Assembly (NCBI RefSeq): GCF_021654455.1
Contig: NZ_AP024276.1
Coordinates: 868,001 to 932,000 of the forward strand
Length of the DNA stretch: 64,000 bases
Source of the DNA: Streptococcus parasuis
Lineage (GTDB): Bacteria; Bacillota; Bacilli; Lactobacillales; Streptococcaceae
Direction of reading: 5' to 3'
The position numbers and the translations under genes were made by a program. Positions 46,026-56,849 of the stretch are shown one piece after another; positions within the stretch are counted from its first letter, which is position 1; every line of letters starts with the position of its first letter. The notes beneath the pieces were generated by a model that worked only from the letters and a program-made list of their open reading frames with translations, was not told where the DNA came from and did not search any database.

Positions 46026-46031
46026 TTATAA
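46026..46031 (+). promoter_or_regulatory. -10 box of the miaA operon
   Basis: TGTGTTATAAT ends about 40 bases before miaA. It overlaps the divergent promoter region of the DUF3042 gene. Confidence 0.55.
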
Positions 46032-46071
46032 TAGATTTTAGCGAAAAAACAAAATATTTTCAAGGAAAAAG

Positions 46072-46956
46072 ATGAAAACTAAAGTTATTGTGGTCATTGG
46101 ACCGACAGCGGTAGGAAAAACTGCCCTTGGCATAGACTTGGCCCAGCGCTACAATGGAGAAATTATCAGTGGTGATAGCCAACAAGTCTATCGCAAACTA
46201 GATATCGGTACGGCAAAAGCTAGTCCTGAAGAGCAGGCTGCTGCGGTTCATCACTTGATTGATGTCCGGGATGTGAAAGCGGGCTATTCGGCTTATGAAT
46301 TTGTAGCAGAAGCCAAGGCTTTGATTGCAGGCATTACCAGTCGTGGCAAGTTGCCTATTATCGTTGGAGGAACTGGGCTTTACATTCAAAGTCTGCTAGA
46401 AGGCTACCATCTGGGCGGGCAGGTTGATCAGGAGCAAGTTCTTGCTTATCGGGTAGAACTCGACTGCTTGTCTGACGAGGATTTGGAAGCAATGGCAGAG
46501 CAGGCAGGTTTGATGGTCGAAGGAAACAGCCGACGGAGAATCATTCGTGGGTTAGAGTTGAAAAAATTTGGAAAAAACTTAGAAAATACAGAGTCAGAAT
46601 ATGTGCCTCTTTACATCTGCCTGACGGATGACAGACAGGTTCTTTACGACCGCATCAATCAGCGAGTGGATAAGATGATGGCTTCGGGTTTACTAGATGA
46701 AGTTAGCTGGCTCTACCAAGAACACCCAGAAGCCCAAGCTGCTATGGGAATTGGCTACAAGGAGTTTTTCCCCTACTTAGCAGGTCAAATCAGCCTAGAA
46801 GAAGCAGTTGATAAGGTCAAGCAAAATAGTCGCCGCTTTGCCAAACGCCAATTGACCTGGTTTAAAAATCGGATGCAGGCCCCCTTTTACTCAGTAGGCG
46901 AGCCAGATTACAAGTCGCAGATTTTCACCGCCGTGGAGGAATTTTTAAATGATTGA
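46072..46956 (+). CDS. miaA: tRNA dimethylallyltransferase
   Basis: 294 residues. MiaA adds a dimethylallyl group to A37 of tRNAs reading UNN codons. It has the P-loop [13 protein letters not shown] (near residue 8), [31 protein letters not shown] and the C-terminal [14 protein letters not shown]. It starts a tight operon miaA-hflX-hyp-rnz-SDR and overlaps hflX by eight bases. Confidence 0.97.
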   Translation: MKTKVIVVIGPTAVGKTALGIDLAQRYNGEIISGDSQQVYRKLDIGTAKASPEEQAAAVHHLIDVRDVKAGYSAYEFVAEAKALIAGITSRGKLPIIVGGTGLYIQSLLEGYHLGGQVDQEQVLAYRVELDCLSDEDLEAMAEQAGLMVEGNSRRRIIRGLELKKFGKNLENTESEYVPLYICLTDDRQVLYDRINQRVDKMMASGLLDEVSWLYQEHPEAQAAMGIGYKEFFPYLAGQISLEEAVDKVKQNSRRFAKRQLTWFKNRMQAPFYSVGEPDYKSQIFTAVEEFLND

Positions 46957-48199
46957 AACGCAGAAAGAACAAGAACGTGCCCTCCTGGTTGGAGTGGAAT
47001 TACAGCAGACGGACAATTTTGACATGTCCATGGAAGAGTTGGCAAGCCTTGCTAAGACGGCTGGGGCTCTGGTCAAGGGAGTCTACACTCAAAAACGTGA
47101 AAAATACGACAGCAAGACCTTTGTCGGCTCAGGGAAATTGGATGAAATTGCCCAGATGGTCGAAGCTGACGAGATTGATACCGTCATTGTCAATAACCGA
47201 CTGACGCCCCGTCAAAATGTCAATTTGGAGGAGATTCTGGGGGTTAAGGTCATTGATCGTATGCAGTTGATCTTGGATATTTTTGCCATGCGAGCACGGA
47301 GTCACGAGGGGAAACTGCAGGTCCACCTGGCCCAGCTCAAGTATATGTTACCACGATTGGTTGGACAAGGTATCATGCTTAGCCGTCAGGCAGGTGGTAT
47401 CGGCTCTCGTGGACCAGGTGAAAGCCAGTTGGAGCTCAACCGTCGAAGCATTCGCAATCAGATTCATGACATTGAGCGCCAACTCAAAACGGTGGAGAAG
47501 AACCGAGCGACTGTCCGTGAACGCCGTCTGCAATCAGGCGTGTTCAAAATTGGCTTGATTGGCTATACCAATGCTGGTAAGTCTACTATCATGAATGCCA
47601 TGACGGATAAGCGACAGTACGAGGCAGATGAACTTTTTGCCACACTTGATGCCACGACCAAGCAGATTAACTTGGCAGACAAGTTCAACGTGACCTTGAC
47701 CGATACGGTTGGTTTCATTCAGGACCTGCCGACTGAGTTGATTTCTGCCTTCAAATCCACCTTGGAGGAGTCCATGAACGTAGATCTCTTGCTCCATGTC
47801 ATCGACGCCTCTGACCCTAATCACAGCGAGCAGGAGCAGGTGGTCTTGGACATTTTGAAGGACCTGGATATGCTGGACATTCCCCGTTTGGCTCTGTATA
47901 ACAAGCTGGATAAGACCGATGACAGCTTTACCCCAAGTCAGTTTCCTCATGTCATGCTGTCCGCTAAGGATGAAAATGCCAAAGGCCATATTCAGATGAT
48001 GGTCTTGGCCAAGATTAAGACCATGTTTGAACGATTTGAGGTCAGAGTGTCACTTGCTGAATCTTATAAATTGCATGATTTAGCAACACTTGCCCTGATA
48101 GAAAATCGGACCTATGAAGAAGATGTGGAAGTGATATCAGGCTATATCGCTTCCGCGAATAAATGGAAGTTGGAAGAATTTTATGACGGATTATCTTGA
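46949..48199 (+). CDS. hflX: Ribosome-associated GTPase HflX
   Basis: 416 residues. An N-terminal HflX-specific domain ([19 protein letters not shown]) and a coiled-coil linker with [14 protein letters not shown] precede the GTPase domain: G1 GYTNAGKST (near residue 209), G3 [10 protein letters not shown] and G4 YNKLDK. HflX splits stalled 70S ribosomes and rescues translation under stress. It overlaps miaA upstream and the next gene downstream, as in other streptococci. Confidence 0.96.
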   Translation: MIETQKEQERALLVGVELQQTDNFDMSMEELASLAKTAGALVKGVYTQKREKYDSKTFVGSGKLDEIAQMVEADEIDTVIVNNRLTPRQNVNLEEILGVKVIDRMQLILDIFAMRARSHEGKLQVHLAQLKYMLPRLVGQGIMLSRQAGGIGSRGPGESQLELNRRSIRNQIHDIERQLKTVEKNRATVRERRLQSGVFKIGLIGYTNAGKSTIMNAMTDKRQYEADELFATLDATTKQINLADKFNVTLTDTVGFIQDLPTELISAFKSTLEESMNVDLLLHVIDASDPNHSEQEQVVLDILKDLDMLDIPRLALYNKLDKTDDSFTPSQFPHVMLSAKDENAKGHIQMMVLAKIKTMFERFEVRVSLAESYKLHDLATLALIENRTYEEDVEVISGYIASANKWKLEEFYDGLS

Positions 48200-48818
48200 T
48201 TTGGCAACCAAATACGGTGGCTTTACCAGTCTGGACAAGGTCTATCTGGCGAAGAAATTAGCTGATTTGACTGACCAACAAAAACTAGATTTTATCACTC
48301 CACCGCCTTCAGTTATCAACGCTTATTTTGCGGAAATCTACCAGAAACAAGGAGCAGAAGAGGCGACGGACTACTATCTGACACTTTCTCAGCAGCTCTG
48401 CCTTTTTCCAAAAGAACCCAGCTTTGAAGAAGACAAGCCTTTTGTCCGCCTGAATTTATCAGGCAAGTCTTTCGGATTTGCCTATGTGTCAGCAGACGGT
48501 CTGGCTCAAGTTTTTTCGGAAGAAGAAGAGGAGATCACTGAAGATCTGCTCTTTGAGATTGCTCAAGTCTTTCCCCACTATGTCGTTTTTGTAGAAGACG
48601 GCAAGATTTTCATGGAGACTAATGCGTTTGATGAGCGTCAGTTGCAAGTTGAGGAAACAGATTTTCTGCTAACAGAGGTGGCTAGCTCGGCTGACTTGGT
48701 CAAAATTTCGGGTCTCAATCAGGAGGAAGTTATAGAAGTAGCGGATGGTTATTCAGGTCAGCGCTATTTTGCCTGGTCGGGTCGCTCAGCTATAATATAT
48801 CGATTAGAAAGTAAATAA
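48183..48818 (+). CDS. Conserved hypothetical protein between hflX and rnz
   Basis: 211 residues, acidic and soluble, without signal peptide or membrane helix ([41 protein letters not shown]). I recognise the position, since streptococci keep a protein of this size between hflX and rnz, but not a biochemical family. It overlaps hflX by 17 bases and rnz by one base (TAATG), so it is translationally coupled to both. Confidence 0.8.
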   Translation: MTDYLDLATKYGGFTSLDKVYLAKKLADLTDQQKLDFITPPPSVINAYFAEIYQKQGAEEATDYYLTLSQQLCLFPKEPSFEEDKPFVRLNLSGKSFGFAYVSADGLAQVFSEEEEEITEDLLFEIAQVFPHYVVFVEDGKIFMETNAFDERQLQVEETDFLLTEVASSADLVKISGLNQEEVIEVADGYSGQRYFAWSGRSAIIYRLESK

Positions 48819-49747
48819 TGCAAATTCAATTTTTAGGTACAGGGGCTGGTCAGCCCTCCAAGGCCCGTAATGTGTCCAGTTTGGCCTTAAAACTGTTGGA
48901 CGAAATCAATCAGATTTGGCTTTTTGATTGTGGCGAAGGAACTCAAAATCAGATTTTGGAAACCACTATTCGTCCTCGAAAAGTTGCTAAAATTTTCATA
49001 ACACATTTACATGGTGATCACATTTTTGGTTTGCCAGGTTTTTTATCAAGCCGTTCGTTTCAATCGAGTGAGGAACAAACAGATATAGATATTTACGGTC
49101 CTATGGGTATTCGATCTTTTGTTTTGGCTAGTCTGAAAGCGTCTGGTTCACGCTTACCTTATCGCATTCATTTTCATGAGTTTGATGTTGAAACGGTTGG
49201 TCAGGTACTAGAAACAGACAAATTCACGGTATTCGCCGAAAAGCTGGACCATACCATTCCTTGTGTCGGCTACCGTGTCATCCAAAAGGATTTGGAAGGG
49301 ACCTTGGATGCAGAGGCTCTGCGCGTGGCGGGTGTACCATTTGGCCCCCTCTTTGGAAAAATAAAAAATGGTCAGAATGTGACACTTGAGGATGGGACTG
49401 AAATTATCGCTAGTGACTATATTTCCCCTCCAAGGCCTGGTAAGGTAGTGACTATTTTAGGGGATACGCGTAAGTGCCATGCCAGTGTGCGTCTGGCTGT
49501 AAATGCTGATGTGCTGGTGCATGAGTCAACCTATGGTAAGGGTGATGAGCAGATTGCTCGTAAGCATGGGCATTCAACCAATATGGAAGCGGCTCAAGTA
49601 GCTAAGGATGCTGGTGTCAAACGACTCTTGCTCAATCATATCAGTCCGCGCTTTTTGTCCAAGGATATCAGCCAATTGCGTAATGATGCGAGAACTATAT
49701 TTGAGCAGGTCCATATCGTTAAAGATTTAGAGGAAATTGAACTATGA
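48818..49747 (+). CDS. rnz: Ribonuclease Z
   Basis: 309-residue metallo-beta-lactamase-fold nuclease that trims tRNA 3' ends. It starts with [17 protein letters not shown], has the zinc motif [13 protein letters not shown] (near residue 63), a substrate exosite region, [10 protein letters not shown] with the Asp ligand and the final [10 protein letters not shown] His. It overlaps its neighbours on both sides (TAATG and ATGA). Confidence 0.97.
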   Translation: MQIQFLGTGAGQPSKARNVSSLALKLLDEINQIWLFDCGEGTQNQILETTIRPRKVAKIFITHLHGDHIFGLPGFLSSRSFQSSEEQTDIDIYGPMGIRSFVLASLKASGSRLPYRIHFHEFDVETVGQVLETDKFTVFAEKLDHTIPCVGYRVIQKDLEGTLDAEALRVAGVPFGPLFGKIKNGQNVTLEDGTEIIASDYISPPRPGKVVTILGDTRKCHASVRLAVNADVLVHESTYGKGDEQIARKHGHSTNMEAAQVAKDAGVKRLLLNHISPRFLSKDISQLRNDARTIFEQVHIVKDLEEIEL

Positions 49748-50499
49748 GAACCATTTTAATAACTGGGGCATCTGGTGGTCTAGTACAGGAAATGATTCCT
49801 TTGCTAAAAGATGATTTCTTGATTTTGTTGGGGCGAGATGTAGAGAAGATAGAGCAACTCTATGCCTCTCATGAAAAAAAGGCAGTTTTTAATGTGGATC
49901 TTCGAGACGAAGCCGCGTTAATTGCATTTTTTGAAGGATTAGATAGCCAGTTTGGTCAAATCGATATTTTAGTCAATAATGCAGGCTATGCAATTTATGA
50001 TGACTTTGAAAATTTTTCAAGTCAGCAGGTTCAAGCTATGTTTGACATCAATACTTTTGCTCTGATGACCATGTGCCGTTTAGTGGGTAAACGGATGAAG
50101 GCTAGACGGAGCGGGCAAATCATTAATATTGTTTCGATGTCAGGTCTGATCGCTTCAAGCAAGTCTTCCGTTTATTCTGCAACTAAGTTTGCGGCTATGG
50201 GTTTTTCAAATACTATTCGCTTGGAATTGGCCCAGTATGGTGTGACAGTAACAACTGTTAACCCAGGACCTATTGCGACTAGCTTTTTCGACCAAGCAGA
50301 TCCTGATGGAAGCTATCAAGAAAGTGTCAAAGCCTTTCTCTTGCAGCCTGACTATGTAGCTAAGAAAATTGTGGCTGCCATGGGGACGAAGAAGCGTGAT
50401 ATCAATTTACCGTGGTCACTAGCTGCAGCTCATAAACTCTATACTCTCTTCCCAAGAGTATCAGACTACTTGGCCAGTACAGTATTTAATTTAAAATAG
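49744..50499 (+). CDS. Short-chain dehydrogenase/reductase
   Basis: 251 residues of the classical SDR type: TGASGGL cofactor loop (residues 7-13), NNAG near 81, the catalytic Ser in VSMSGL and Tyr-x3-Lys in [10 protein letters not shown], and the NPGPI strand. Substrate unknown. ATGA overlap with rnz. It ends the miaA operon with a terminator. Confidence 0.9.
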   Translation: MRTILITGASGGLVQEMIPLLKDDFLILLGRDVEKIEQLYASHEKKAVFNVDLRDEAALIAFFEGLDSQFGQIDILVNNAGYAIYDDFENFSSQQVQAMFDINTFALMTMCRLVGKRMKARRSGQIINIVSMSGLIASSKSSVYSATKFAAMGFSNTIRLELAQYGVTVTTVNPGPIATSFFDQADPDGSYQESVKAFLLQPDYVAKKIVAAMGTKKRDINLPWSLAAAHKLYTLFPRVSDYLASTVFNLK

Positions 50500-50506
50500 G
50501 CATGGA

Positions 50507-50535
50507 AAAAACGCTGAATTCTTGTTCGGCGTTTT
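50507..50535 (+). terminator. Terminator of the miaA-SDR operon
   Basis: AAAACGCTGAA pairs with TTCGGCGTTTT (one G-U). The following ~250 bases are A/T-rich and hold no gene, only the cls promoter (TGATATAAT ending at 50767). Confidence 0.75.
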
Positions 50536-50792
50536 AACCATCTCTCAAATAATGAAGTCATATTCTTTACATATTATACCTGGTAATGAGCACATAATAA
50601 AAGATTTCTTCTTTACTAAGCAAAATCTGTATAAAGTATCTGTTTTTTATTTTCAAAACCTAGATACAATAGGTAGGTGTAAATAAAAAAAGGTAAATAA
50701 AAAAACATAGATTATGTAGGAATGATGCATCATTTTAGTGGGATATTTGACTAAAATTTGATATAATAGTTGAAATTTGCAAGGGGGATGAA

Positions 50793-52340
50793 ATGGAAAA
50801 GATTTGGAAGATTATTTATAGTCGAACATTTATTGTTCTTAGTTTGATTGCCTTAACAATTTTTGTTATTTTGTGGACAGTTGGTTCAGCGGCAACTTAT
50901 TTTCCAGCGTTTTTAACGGTTATGCAACTTTTTTCACTAGTTGTAGCAGTTTCGATTATTAATCGGCCGATGAATGCTAGTTTTAAGTTAACCTGGATTG
51001 TCTTTGTTGTTGGAATCCCAGTATTTGGAGCACTGTTTTACTTTATTTTACAGTCAAATTTTGAAACCAGACGGTATCGCAAGACTTTTCAGCGTCAAGC
51101 TGAAATATTGAGATTGTATGGGAAGACTTCTGAAAAAGTAATGAGAGGTTTGGCTAAGGAAGACCGTGAGCAACTTAAGTTAGCTCATTATATGAGTGAA
51201 TATGTGGGCTATCCTTTACATACCAACACAGACGCAGTCTATTTTCCATCTGGAGAAGCGAAATTTGAGGCGTTATTAGAAGAATTAAAAAAAGCTGAGA
51301 AATATATTTTTATGGAATACTTCATTGTCGATTTTGGCTATATGTGGGATTCTATTTTAGATATCTTAAAAGAAAAAGCTGCTCAAGGTGTAGAGGTTCG
51401 GTTTATGTATGATGGAATGAACTCGCTAAGCACTCTACCTTATAATTATTATAAATCCCTACGTCAATTTGGTATCAAGACAAAGGTTTTCTCTCAAATA
51501 ATTCCTGCTCTGTCAACTATTCAGAATAATCGTGATCACAGAAAGATTGCAGTAATCGATGGAAAAGTTGCTTTTACAGGTGGTGTCAATATTGCTGATG
51601 AATACATCAATAAAAAGGAGCGATTTGGCTACTGGAAAGATGCAGCGATTATGATACGAGGTGAGGCCGTCTCAAACTTTACCTTGATGTTTTTGCAAAT
51701 GTGGAATCATGATGAGAAAAAGTCAAATGATGATTTGAAATACTTGAAGGAAGCGCATGATGCTGAGACAGAGACTACAGATACAGAAGGCTATTTCTTA
51801 GCTTACGGTGAAAGTCCATTTGATGGCGATGAGGTTGCGAAACGGGTTTACTTGGATATGATCCAGTCTGCAACTGACTACATCTATATTATGACTCCTT
51901 ATTTGGTTCTAGATGATGAAATGATTGATAATCTCACCTATGCAGCGAAACGTGGGGTCACTGTTCGTATCCTTCTTCCACATATTTACGATAAGCAGAC
52001 GGCTTATCTGGCAGCACGAACAGATTTTAGAACCTATTTAGAATCCGGTATTGAAATCTATGAATTTACTCCTGGGTTTGTTCATTCGAAAGTGATTTTA
52101 GTTGATGATAAAAAGGCGACAGTTGGCACAGTAAACATGGATTTTCGATCTTTTTATCTCAATTTTGAATGTGGGCTTTATGTATATAACCATCGCCAAG
52201 TTTTAGAAGATATTCACAAAGATTTCATGCATTCTTTTGAACAATCTGAACGGATTACTTTCCTTGGTTTTGAAAATAATTACCCGTGGTATAAGCGTTT
52301 GGCAGGAGCGCTGTTAAATATCTTGTCACCTTTACTATAA
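50793..52340 (+). CDS. cls: Cardiolipin synthase
   Basis: 515-residue membrane enzyme that condenses two phosphatidylglycerols to cardiolipin and glycerol. Two N-terminal helices (IVLSLIALTIFVILW; LFSLVVAVSIINRP onward) precede two phospholipase D domains, with HxK motifs in NRDHRKIAVIDGKVAFTGG (near residue 250) and FVHSKVILVDD (near 430). AAGGGGGATG gives the start. It is monocistronic, with its own extended -10 and terminator. Confidence 0.95.
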   Translation: MEKIWKIIYSRTFIVLSLIALTIFVILWTVGSAATYFPAFLTVMQLFSLVVAVSIINRPMNASFKLTWIVFVVGIPVFGALFYFILQSNFETRRYRKTFQRQAEILRLYGKTSEKVMRGLAKEDREQLKLAHYMSEYVGYPLHTNTDAVYFPSGEAKFEALLEELKKAEKYIFMEYFIVDFGYMWDSILDILKEKAAQGVEVRFMYDGMNSLSTLPYNYYKSLRQFGIKTKVFSQIIPALSTIQNNRDHRKIAVIDGKVAFTGGVNIADEYINKKERFGYWKDAAIMIRGEAVSNFTLMFLQMWNHDEKKSNDDLKYLKEAHDAETETTDTEGYFLAYGESPFDGDEVAKRVYLDMIQSATDYIYIMTPYLVLDDEMIDNLTYAAKRGVTVRILLPHIYDKQTAYLAARTDFRTYLESGIEIYEFTPGFVHSKVILVDDKKATVGTVNMDFRSFYLNFECGLYVYNHRQVLEDIHKDFMHSFEQSERITFLGFENNYPWYKRLAGALLNILSPLL

Positions 52341-52359
52341 TAGTTGTTTCAAAGAAAGA

Positions 52360-52407
52360 AGCAGGGAGACTCAAATCAATCGTTGAGTTCCTCTGCTCCT
52401 TTTTTTC
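52360..52407 (+). terminator. Terminator of cls
   Basis: 15-base arms with three mismatches (52360-52374 with 52383-52397) before a T run. Confidence 0.75.
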
Positions 52408-52489
52408 TTGGGAAATGGTATAATAGTAAGATAGTTTATACTCGAAAAAATCAATGTTTACCAGAGTGGACATTGTTGCAATTATTAGA

Positions 52490-52595
52490 TATAGTCGAAT
52501 GAATTAGCTTTCAGACAAGGAACTGAGACGCAGGCTGTACTAGAGTACGGCAAGGCGAAAGTGACGATGTATCAAAGCTAATTCAAATGACTATA
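52490..52595 (+). repeat. RUP-like/MITE repeat, copy C (106 bp, compact form)
   Basis: Terminal inverted repeats TATAGTCGAATGAATTAGCT and its counterpart ending AAATGACTATA enclose a short core with GTACTAGAGTACGGCAAGGC. Length and TA-rich ends are close to pneumococcal RUP (~107 bp). It lies upstream of recJ. Confidence 0.85.
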
Positions 52596-52775
52596 TTCTT
52601 CGAAAATCAAAATTGTCCCTTGTCAAGAGCTTTTAGCCTGTTACCTTGAAATGTGAATGTGACAGATTTCTACCTTCGGCTTTATGACGCGAACTCAGTT
52701 TTTTATTTTTCTAGTTTTCAACTTTCCCCAAGATTGTAAAAAGCTAGGTTACTTTTGGTTTTCATTGAGTATGAG
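52596..52775 (+). repeat. Remnant of a second RUP-type repeat running up to recJ
   Basis: The left edge TTCTTCGAAAATCAAAATTG and right edge TTTTCATTGAGTAT near 52760-52773 resemble the inverted ends of the element at 39552. The interior has no gene. The frame extending recJ upstream through this region is therefore not real coding sequence. Confidence 0.5.
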
Positions 52776-52794
52776 TATTAAAGGAGTTAATAAC

Positions 52795-55008
52795 GTGATC
52801 AAACCAAATTATGACTGGCAATTATTGACCGGTTTTTCTGATGAACACTTTATCAAATTAGCTAAAAAAGAAGGGCTGGATCCAGTAGCGGCCAAATTGT
52901 TGTATGAGCGGGGCATTCATTCGCAAGAAGAACTGCATTCCTTTATCCAACCAAGTTTAGAAGATCTCCATGATCCATACCTACTTCACGATATGGACAA
53001 GGCGGTAGAGCGGATTCGCCGTGCAATCGAAGATTACGAACAGATTTTGATTTATGGAGATTATGATGCTGATGGCATGACCTCGGCATCGATTTTGAAA
53101 GAAACTCTGGAGGAAATGGGGGCAGAAGTTCAAGTTTATCTTCCCAATCGTTTCACAGATGGCTATGGGCCGAATCAGTCAGTTTACAAGTATTTTATCG
53201 AGCAGCAGGGGATTTCTCTTATTGTGACGGTGGACAATGGCGTAGCGGGTCATGAAGCGATTGCCTATGCCCAGGAAATGGGGGTCGATGTTGTCGTGAC
53301 AGACCACCATTCCATGCAGGAACCCCTTCCCAATGCCTATGCGATTGTACATCCAGAGCATCCAGAAGGAAATTATCCCTTCAAACATTTGGCGGGCTGC
53401 GGCGTGGCTTTTAAATTGGCCTGTGCTCTTCTTGAAACTGTTCATGCAGACTTGCTGGATTTGGTCGCAATTGGTACCATCGCTGATATGGTTAGCTTGA
53501 CCGATGAGAATCGTATCATGGTCAAATATGGTCTCTCGCTTCTCAAACAGACCGAACGTGCAGGCCTCCAAGAATTGATGAAAATAGCTGGCATTGATAT
53601 GAATAGCCTTGATGAAGAAACAGTTGGTTTCCAACTGGCTCCTAGGTTGAATGCCCTTGGTCGACTCGACGATCCTAATCCAGCCATCGAATTACTGACT
53701 GGTTTTGATGACGAAGAGGCCCATCAAATTGCTCTCATGATTGACAGTAAAAATGTAGAACGCAAAGACGTTGTCCAAGCAATTTATGATGAAGCAAAAA
53801 CCATGTTGCGCCGAGATAGACCTGTTCAAGTTCTGGCTAAAGAAGGTTGGAACCCAGGTGTTTTAGGGATTGTAGCAGGACGCCTACTAGAAGAATTACA
53901 CCAGCCTGTTATTGTCTTGTCGATTGAAGATGGTAAGGCAAAGGGTTCGGCTCGTTCGGTTGAAGCAGTTGACATTTTCAAGGCCCTTAAAGATCATCAG
54001 GACCTCTTTATCGCCTTTGGTGGTCATGCTGGTGCAGCAGGTATGACCTTGGAAGTTGACAAACTTGAAGAGCTTGCTCAAACCTTGGCTGACTACATTA
54101 TCGAAAATAAATTGGATGTATCTAGCAAGTCTTCGCTGGTTTTGGATGAAGAATTGGATTTAGAGGAATTAACCTTAGATACCCTAAAATCCTTTGAAAA
54201 ACTGGCGCCCTATGGTATGGACAATAAAAAGCCTGTCTTCTATCTCAAGGATTTTCAGGTGGAATCAGCAAGGACCATGGGGCAAAATAATGCTCACCTG
54301 AAAGTACGGATTACAAAAGGGGCTGCTGGATTTGATGTGGTTGCGTTTGGTAAAGGCAATCAAGCCTTGGAATTTTCACAGGCTAAGGAATTAGAACTAG
54401 CTGTTACCTTGTCTGTCAATCAATGGAATGGCAATACTAGTCTTCAGCTCATGTTGGTTGATGCTCGGGTCAATGGTGTTCAACTTTATAATATTCGTGG
54501 TAAGCAACATCCCATTCCTGCAGGAGTCCCAATTTTGGACATTAATCATCCTGTGACTAGTGAATCTGCTATTGTCCTTGCGACTTTGCCAGAAGATATC
54601 AGTAGTCTGCGTAGCTATTTTCAGGAAAGAGAATTTGAAGCCATTTATTTTAAAAATGAAATTGCCAAACCATACTATTTAGATGGGTATGGTAACCGAG
54701 AACAATTCGCTAAATTGTATAAGACCATTTACCAATTTGATGAGTTTGATGTTCGCTACAAACTGAAAGATTTGGCTGGTTACTTAAAAATTAAGGACAG
54801 TCTCTTGGTCAAAATGATTCAGATTTTCCAAGAATTAGAATTTGTTACCATTACGGATGGGGTCATGCGGGTCAACAAAGAGGCACAGAAACGGGAAATT
54901 TCAGAAAGTCAGATTTATCAAGACTTAAAACAAACCGTGATGCAGCAAGAGTTGATGGCGCTTGGTACTGTTCAGGAAATCTATGAGTGGCTATGTGGAC
55001 AGAATTAA
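52795..55008 (+). CDS. recJ: Single-stranded-DNA-specific exonuclease RecJ
   Basis: 737 residues. This 5'-3' exonuclease acts in recombinational and mismatch repair. DHH-domain motifs are IYGDYDADGMTSASIL (near residue 85), VDNG and VTDHHSM; the DHHA1 motif is FGGHAGAAGMTLE. A streptococcal C-terminal extension follows. Start is GTG 52795, eight bases after AAGGAG; the longer frame from 52684 runs through a repeat. It overlaps the DUF3114 gene by 22 bases. Confidence 0.95.
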   Translation: MIKPNYDWQLLTGFSDEHFIKLAKKEGLDPVAAKLLYERGIHSQEELHSFIQPSLEDLHDPYLLHDMDKAVERIRRAIEDYEQILIYGDYDADGMTSASILKETLEEMGAEVQVYLPNRFTDGYGPNQSVYKYFIEQQGISLIVTVDNGVAGHEAIAYAQEMGVDVVVTDHHSMQEPLPNAYAIVHPEHPEGNYPFKHLAGCGVAFKLACALLETVHADLLDLVAIGTIADMVSLTDENRIMVKYGLSLLKQTERAGLQELMKIAGIDMNSLDEETVGFQLAPRLNALGRLDDPNPAIELLTGFDDEEAHQIALMIDSKNVERKDVVQAIYDEAKTMLRRDRPVQVLAKEGWNPGVLGIVAGRLLEELHQPVIVLSIEDGKAKGSARSVEAVDIFKALKDHQDLFIAFGGHAGAAGMTLEVDKLEELAQTLADYIIENKLDVSSKSSLVLDEELDLEELTLDTLKSFEKLAPYGMDNKKPVFYLKDFQVESARTMGQNNAHLKVRITKGAAGFDVVAFGKGNQALEFSQAKELELAVTLSVNQWNGNTSLQLMLVDARVNGVQLYNIRGKQHPIPAGVPILDINHPVTSESAIVLATLPEDISSLRSYFQEREFEAIYFKNEIAKPYYLDGYGNREQFAKLYKTIYQFDEFDVRYKLKDLAGYLKIKDSLLVKMIQIFQELEFVTITDGVMRVNKEAQKREISESQIYQDLKQTVMQQELMALGTVQEIYEWLCGQN

Positions 55009-56114
55009 TCACAATTTGGATTCTGTTGATCATCAATCTGATAGGGATACCGACTTTTGTTGCATGGAATAATAGGCGAAATCGCTTGTTACATCGTATA
55101 AAGCAATCAGAGCAAGTCCATGCTGGATTGATGGAATTGAGCGGAAGAGGGTGGTCGGAAAAGGCTTTGGCAACTGCTTTTTTAAAGCCCATCCTTCAGT
55201 TACCCCAAGCAGAAATTCCTGAATATGTTCAACAGTTCGTAACAGAATCGGCTCTCTTTGCTTCCAAAAGCTACTATAGGTTGTTGAGGGCTGAAAGTCA
55301 CTCGTTGGACCGAGAGAGGGCAGTAAAGATTATTGCCCAGAGTGTAAGAATGCTAGACATTCCTGAGGAATTACACCAGAGCCATTTGTTAGTTCTGCTG
55401 GGAAAAATGGATTGTGATTGTCCTCCCCACCATCCCTTTTGGCAATACTTTGCTAGACTGGTTGACCGAGCTTTTCCAGGTCAACAGCTTTCGCGAACTG
55501 AGTTATTAAACAAGCAAGTTCATCAATTGCGCTATCTAATTTCCTATCAGCAGGCTAGTTGGGTTCGAAAGCATTTTGGACAGGGACATACGGATTGGCA
55601 GGCTATGGTGGCTTATTTGAATCATTTACCTCGCTGGTCGTATCGTCTAAATGAGTCTGCACGTTTGCATAATAAACGGGGCTTTGGCAACCATAAGGTG
55701 GAACCATTACCAGTCAACATAAAGGTACTCATTGGTTTTCACAGTGAGTTTATCCTCAGTCAGCAGGGGCAGTTCGCCTTGATTTTGGATAAGACATCTC
55801 ATCGAAATGGCATAGTAAATGGGGCATCATTTAACTACGCCAATGCTAATAATAAGCGTCATACTCAGCTCGATATTGCACCAGTTGGTCCTCACGATCC
55901 ACAGTTTCGGAAGAAAGTCCTACGCGCAAAGACAGCCAGCTATCTATCTCCCACCCGTTTTCGACATTATCAGCGAAGAAAGACACCTGCCGGCTGGGAA
56001 ACATCTTATTTTAATCCAGATGGCGATTTTTCATTTGCTGGAAATAGCAGAGCGAGATTGGTGTCTCAGTTGAGTAGACAACTAAGGGCAGATATTCATA
56101 AGCTGGATTCCTAG
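54987..56114 (+). CDS. DUF3114 domain protein
   Basis: 375 residues with one N-terminal membrane helix (LITIWILLIINLIGIPTFVAW) and a basic soluble part. The DUF3114 region contains HPFWQYFARLVDRAFPGQQLSR, HQLRYLISYQQASWVRKHFGQ and FNYANANNKRHTQLDIAP. The domain is largely limited to streptococci and has no known function. GTG 54987 has AGGAAA eight bases upstream and overlaps recJ, so the two are coupled. Confidence 0.8.
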   Translation: MAMWTELITIWILLIINLIGIPTFVAWNNRRNRLLHRIKQSEQVHAGLMELSGRGWSEKALATAFLKPILQLPQAEIPEYVQQFVTESALFASKSYYRLLRAESHSLDRERAVKIIAQSVRMLDIPEELHQSHLLVLLGKMDCDCPPHHPFWQYFARLVDRAFPGQQLSRTELLNKQVHQLRYLISYQQASWVRKHFGQGHTDWQAMVAYLNHLPRWSYRLNESARLHNKRGFGNHKVEPLPVNIKVLIGFHSEFILSQQGQFALILDKTSHRNGIVNGASFNYANANNKRHTQLDIAPVGPHDPQFRKKVLRAKTASYLSPTRFRHYQRRKTPAGWETSYFNPDGDFSFAGNSRARLVSQLSRQLRADIHKLDS

Positions 56115-56299
56115 TCTGTACTATTAACCGGATTAAAAGCCATTGACACTGAAAACAGTTTCTTAGAAAAACGAGTCTAGCTCAAAGAAAGATTCGCAAT
56201 GAGTAAAGCAAAGGGTCTTTGTCAGGGCTGAAAATATACCAAATGACAATTTCATGGTATAATGAAGAGTAAAAATTATTTTTTTAAAGAGAGAAAGAA

Positions 56300-56812
56300 A
56301 TGAACTTAAAAGATTACATTGCAACCATTCCTGATTATCCAAAAGAGGGGATTGAATTTCGTGATATTAGCCCATTGATGGCGGATGGAAATGCTTACAG
56401 CTATGCTGTACGTGAAATCGTTCAATACGCAACTGATAAACAAATTGATATGATTGTTGGTCCAGAGGCGCGTGGCTTTATTGTTGGTTGTCCAGTTGCC
56501 TTTGAATTGGGAATTGGTTTTGCACCGGTTCGTAAACCAGGTAAGTTACCACGCGAAGTTATCTCAGCTGATTATGAAAAAGAGTATGGTGTAGATACAT
56601 TGACCATGCATGCTGATGCCATCAAACCAGGTCAACGCGTGTTGATCGTAGATGATTTGTTGGCCACTGGTGGTACTGTTAAAGCAACGATTGAAATGAT
56701 TGAAAGACTTGGTGGGATTGTTGCTGGTTGTGCCTTCTTGATTGAACTTGATGATCTTAAAGGTCGTGAAGCCATCGGAAATTACGACTACAAGGTCTTG
56801 ATGCACTATTAA
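56300..56812 (+). CDS. apt: Adenine phosphoribosyltransferase
   Basis: 170 residues, standard length. It salvages adenine to AMP using PRPP. The sequence has [36 protein letters not shown] and the PRPP motif [13 protein letters not shown] (near residue 120). A TGGTATAAT extended -10 is found upstream. It is a single-gene unit between the DUF3114 gene and metA. Confidence 0.97.
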   Translation: MNLKDYIATIPDYPKEGIEFRDISPLMADGNAYSYAVREIVQYATDKQIDMIVGPEARGFIVGCPVAFELGIGFAPVRKPGKLPREVISADYEKEYGVDTLTMHADAIKPGQRVLIVDDLLATGGTVKATIEMIERLGGIVAGCAFLIELDDLKGREAIGNYDYKVLMHY

Positions 56813-56849
56813 GTCATTAACATAGATTGATTGAATATTTTTAAGACCT

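Noticed and set aside
52684-52794. Longer N-terminus for RecJ starting at ATG 52684
   Set aside because: The extension lies in a repeat element, has no ribosome site and precedes a well-placed AAGGAG before GTG 52795.
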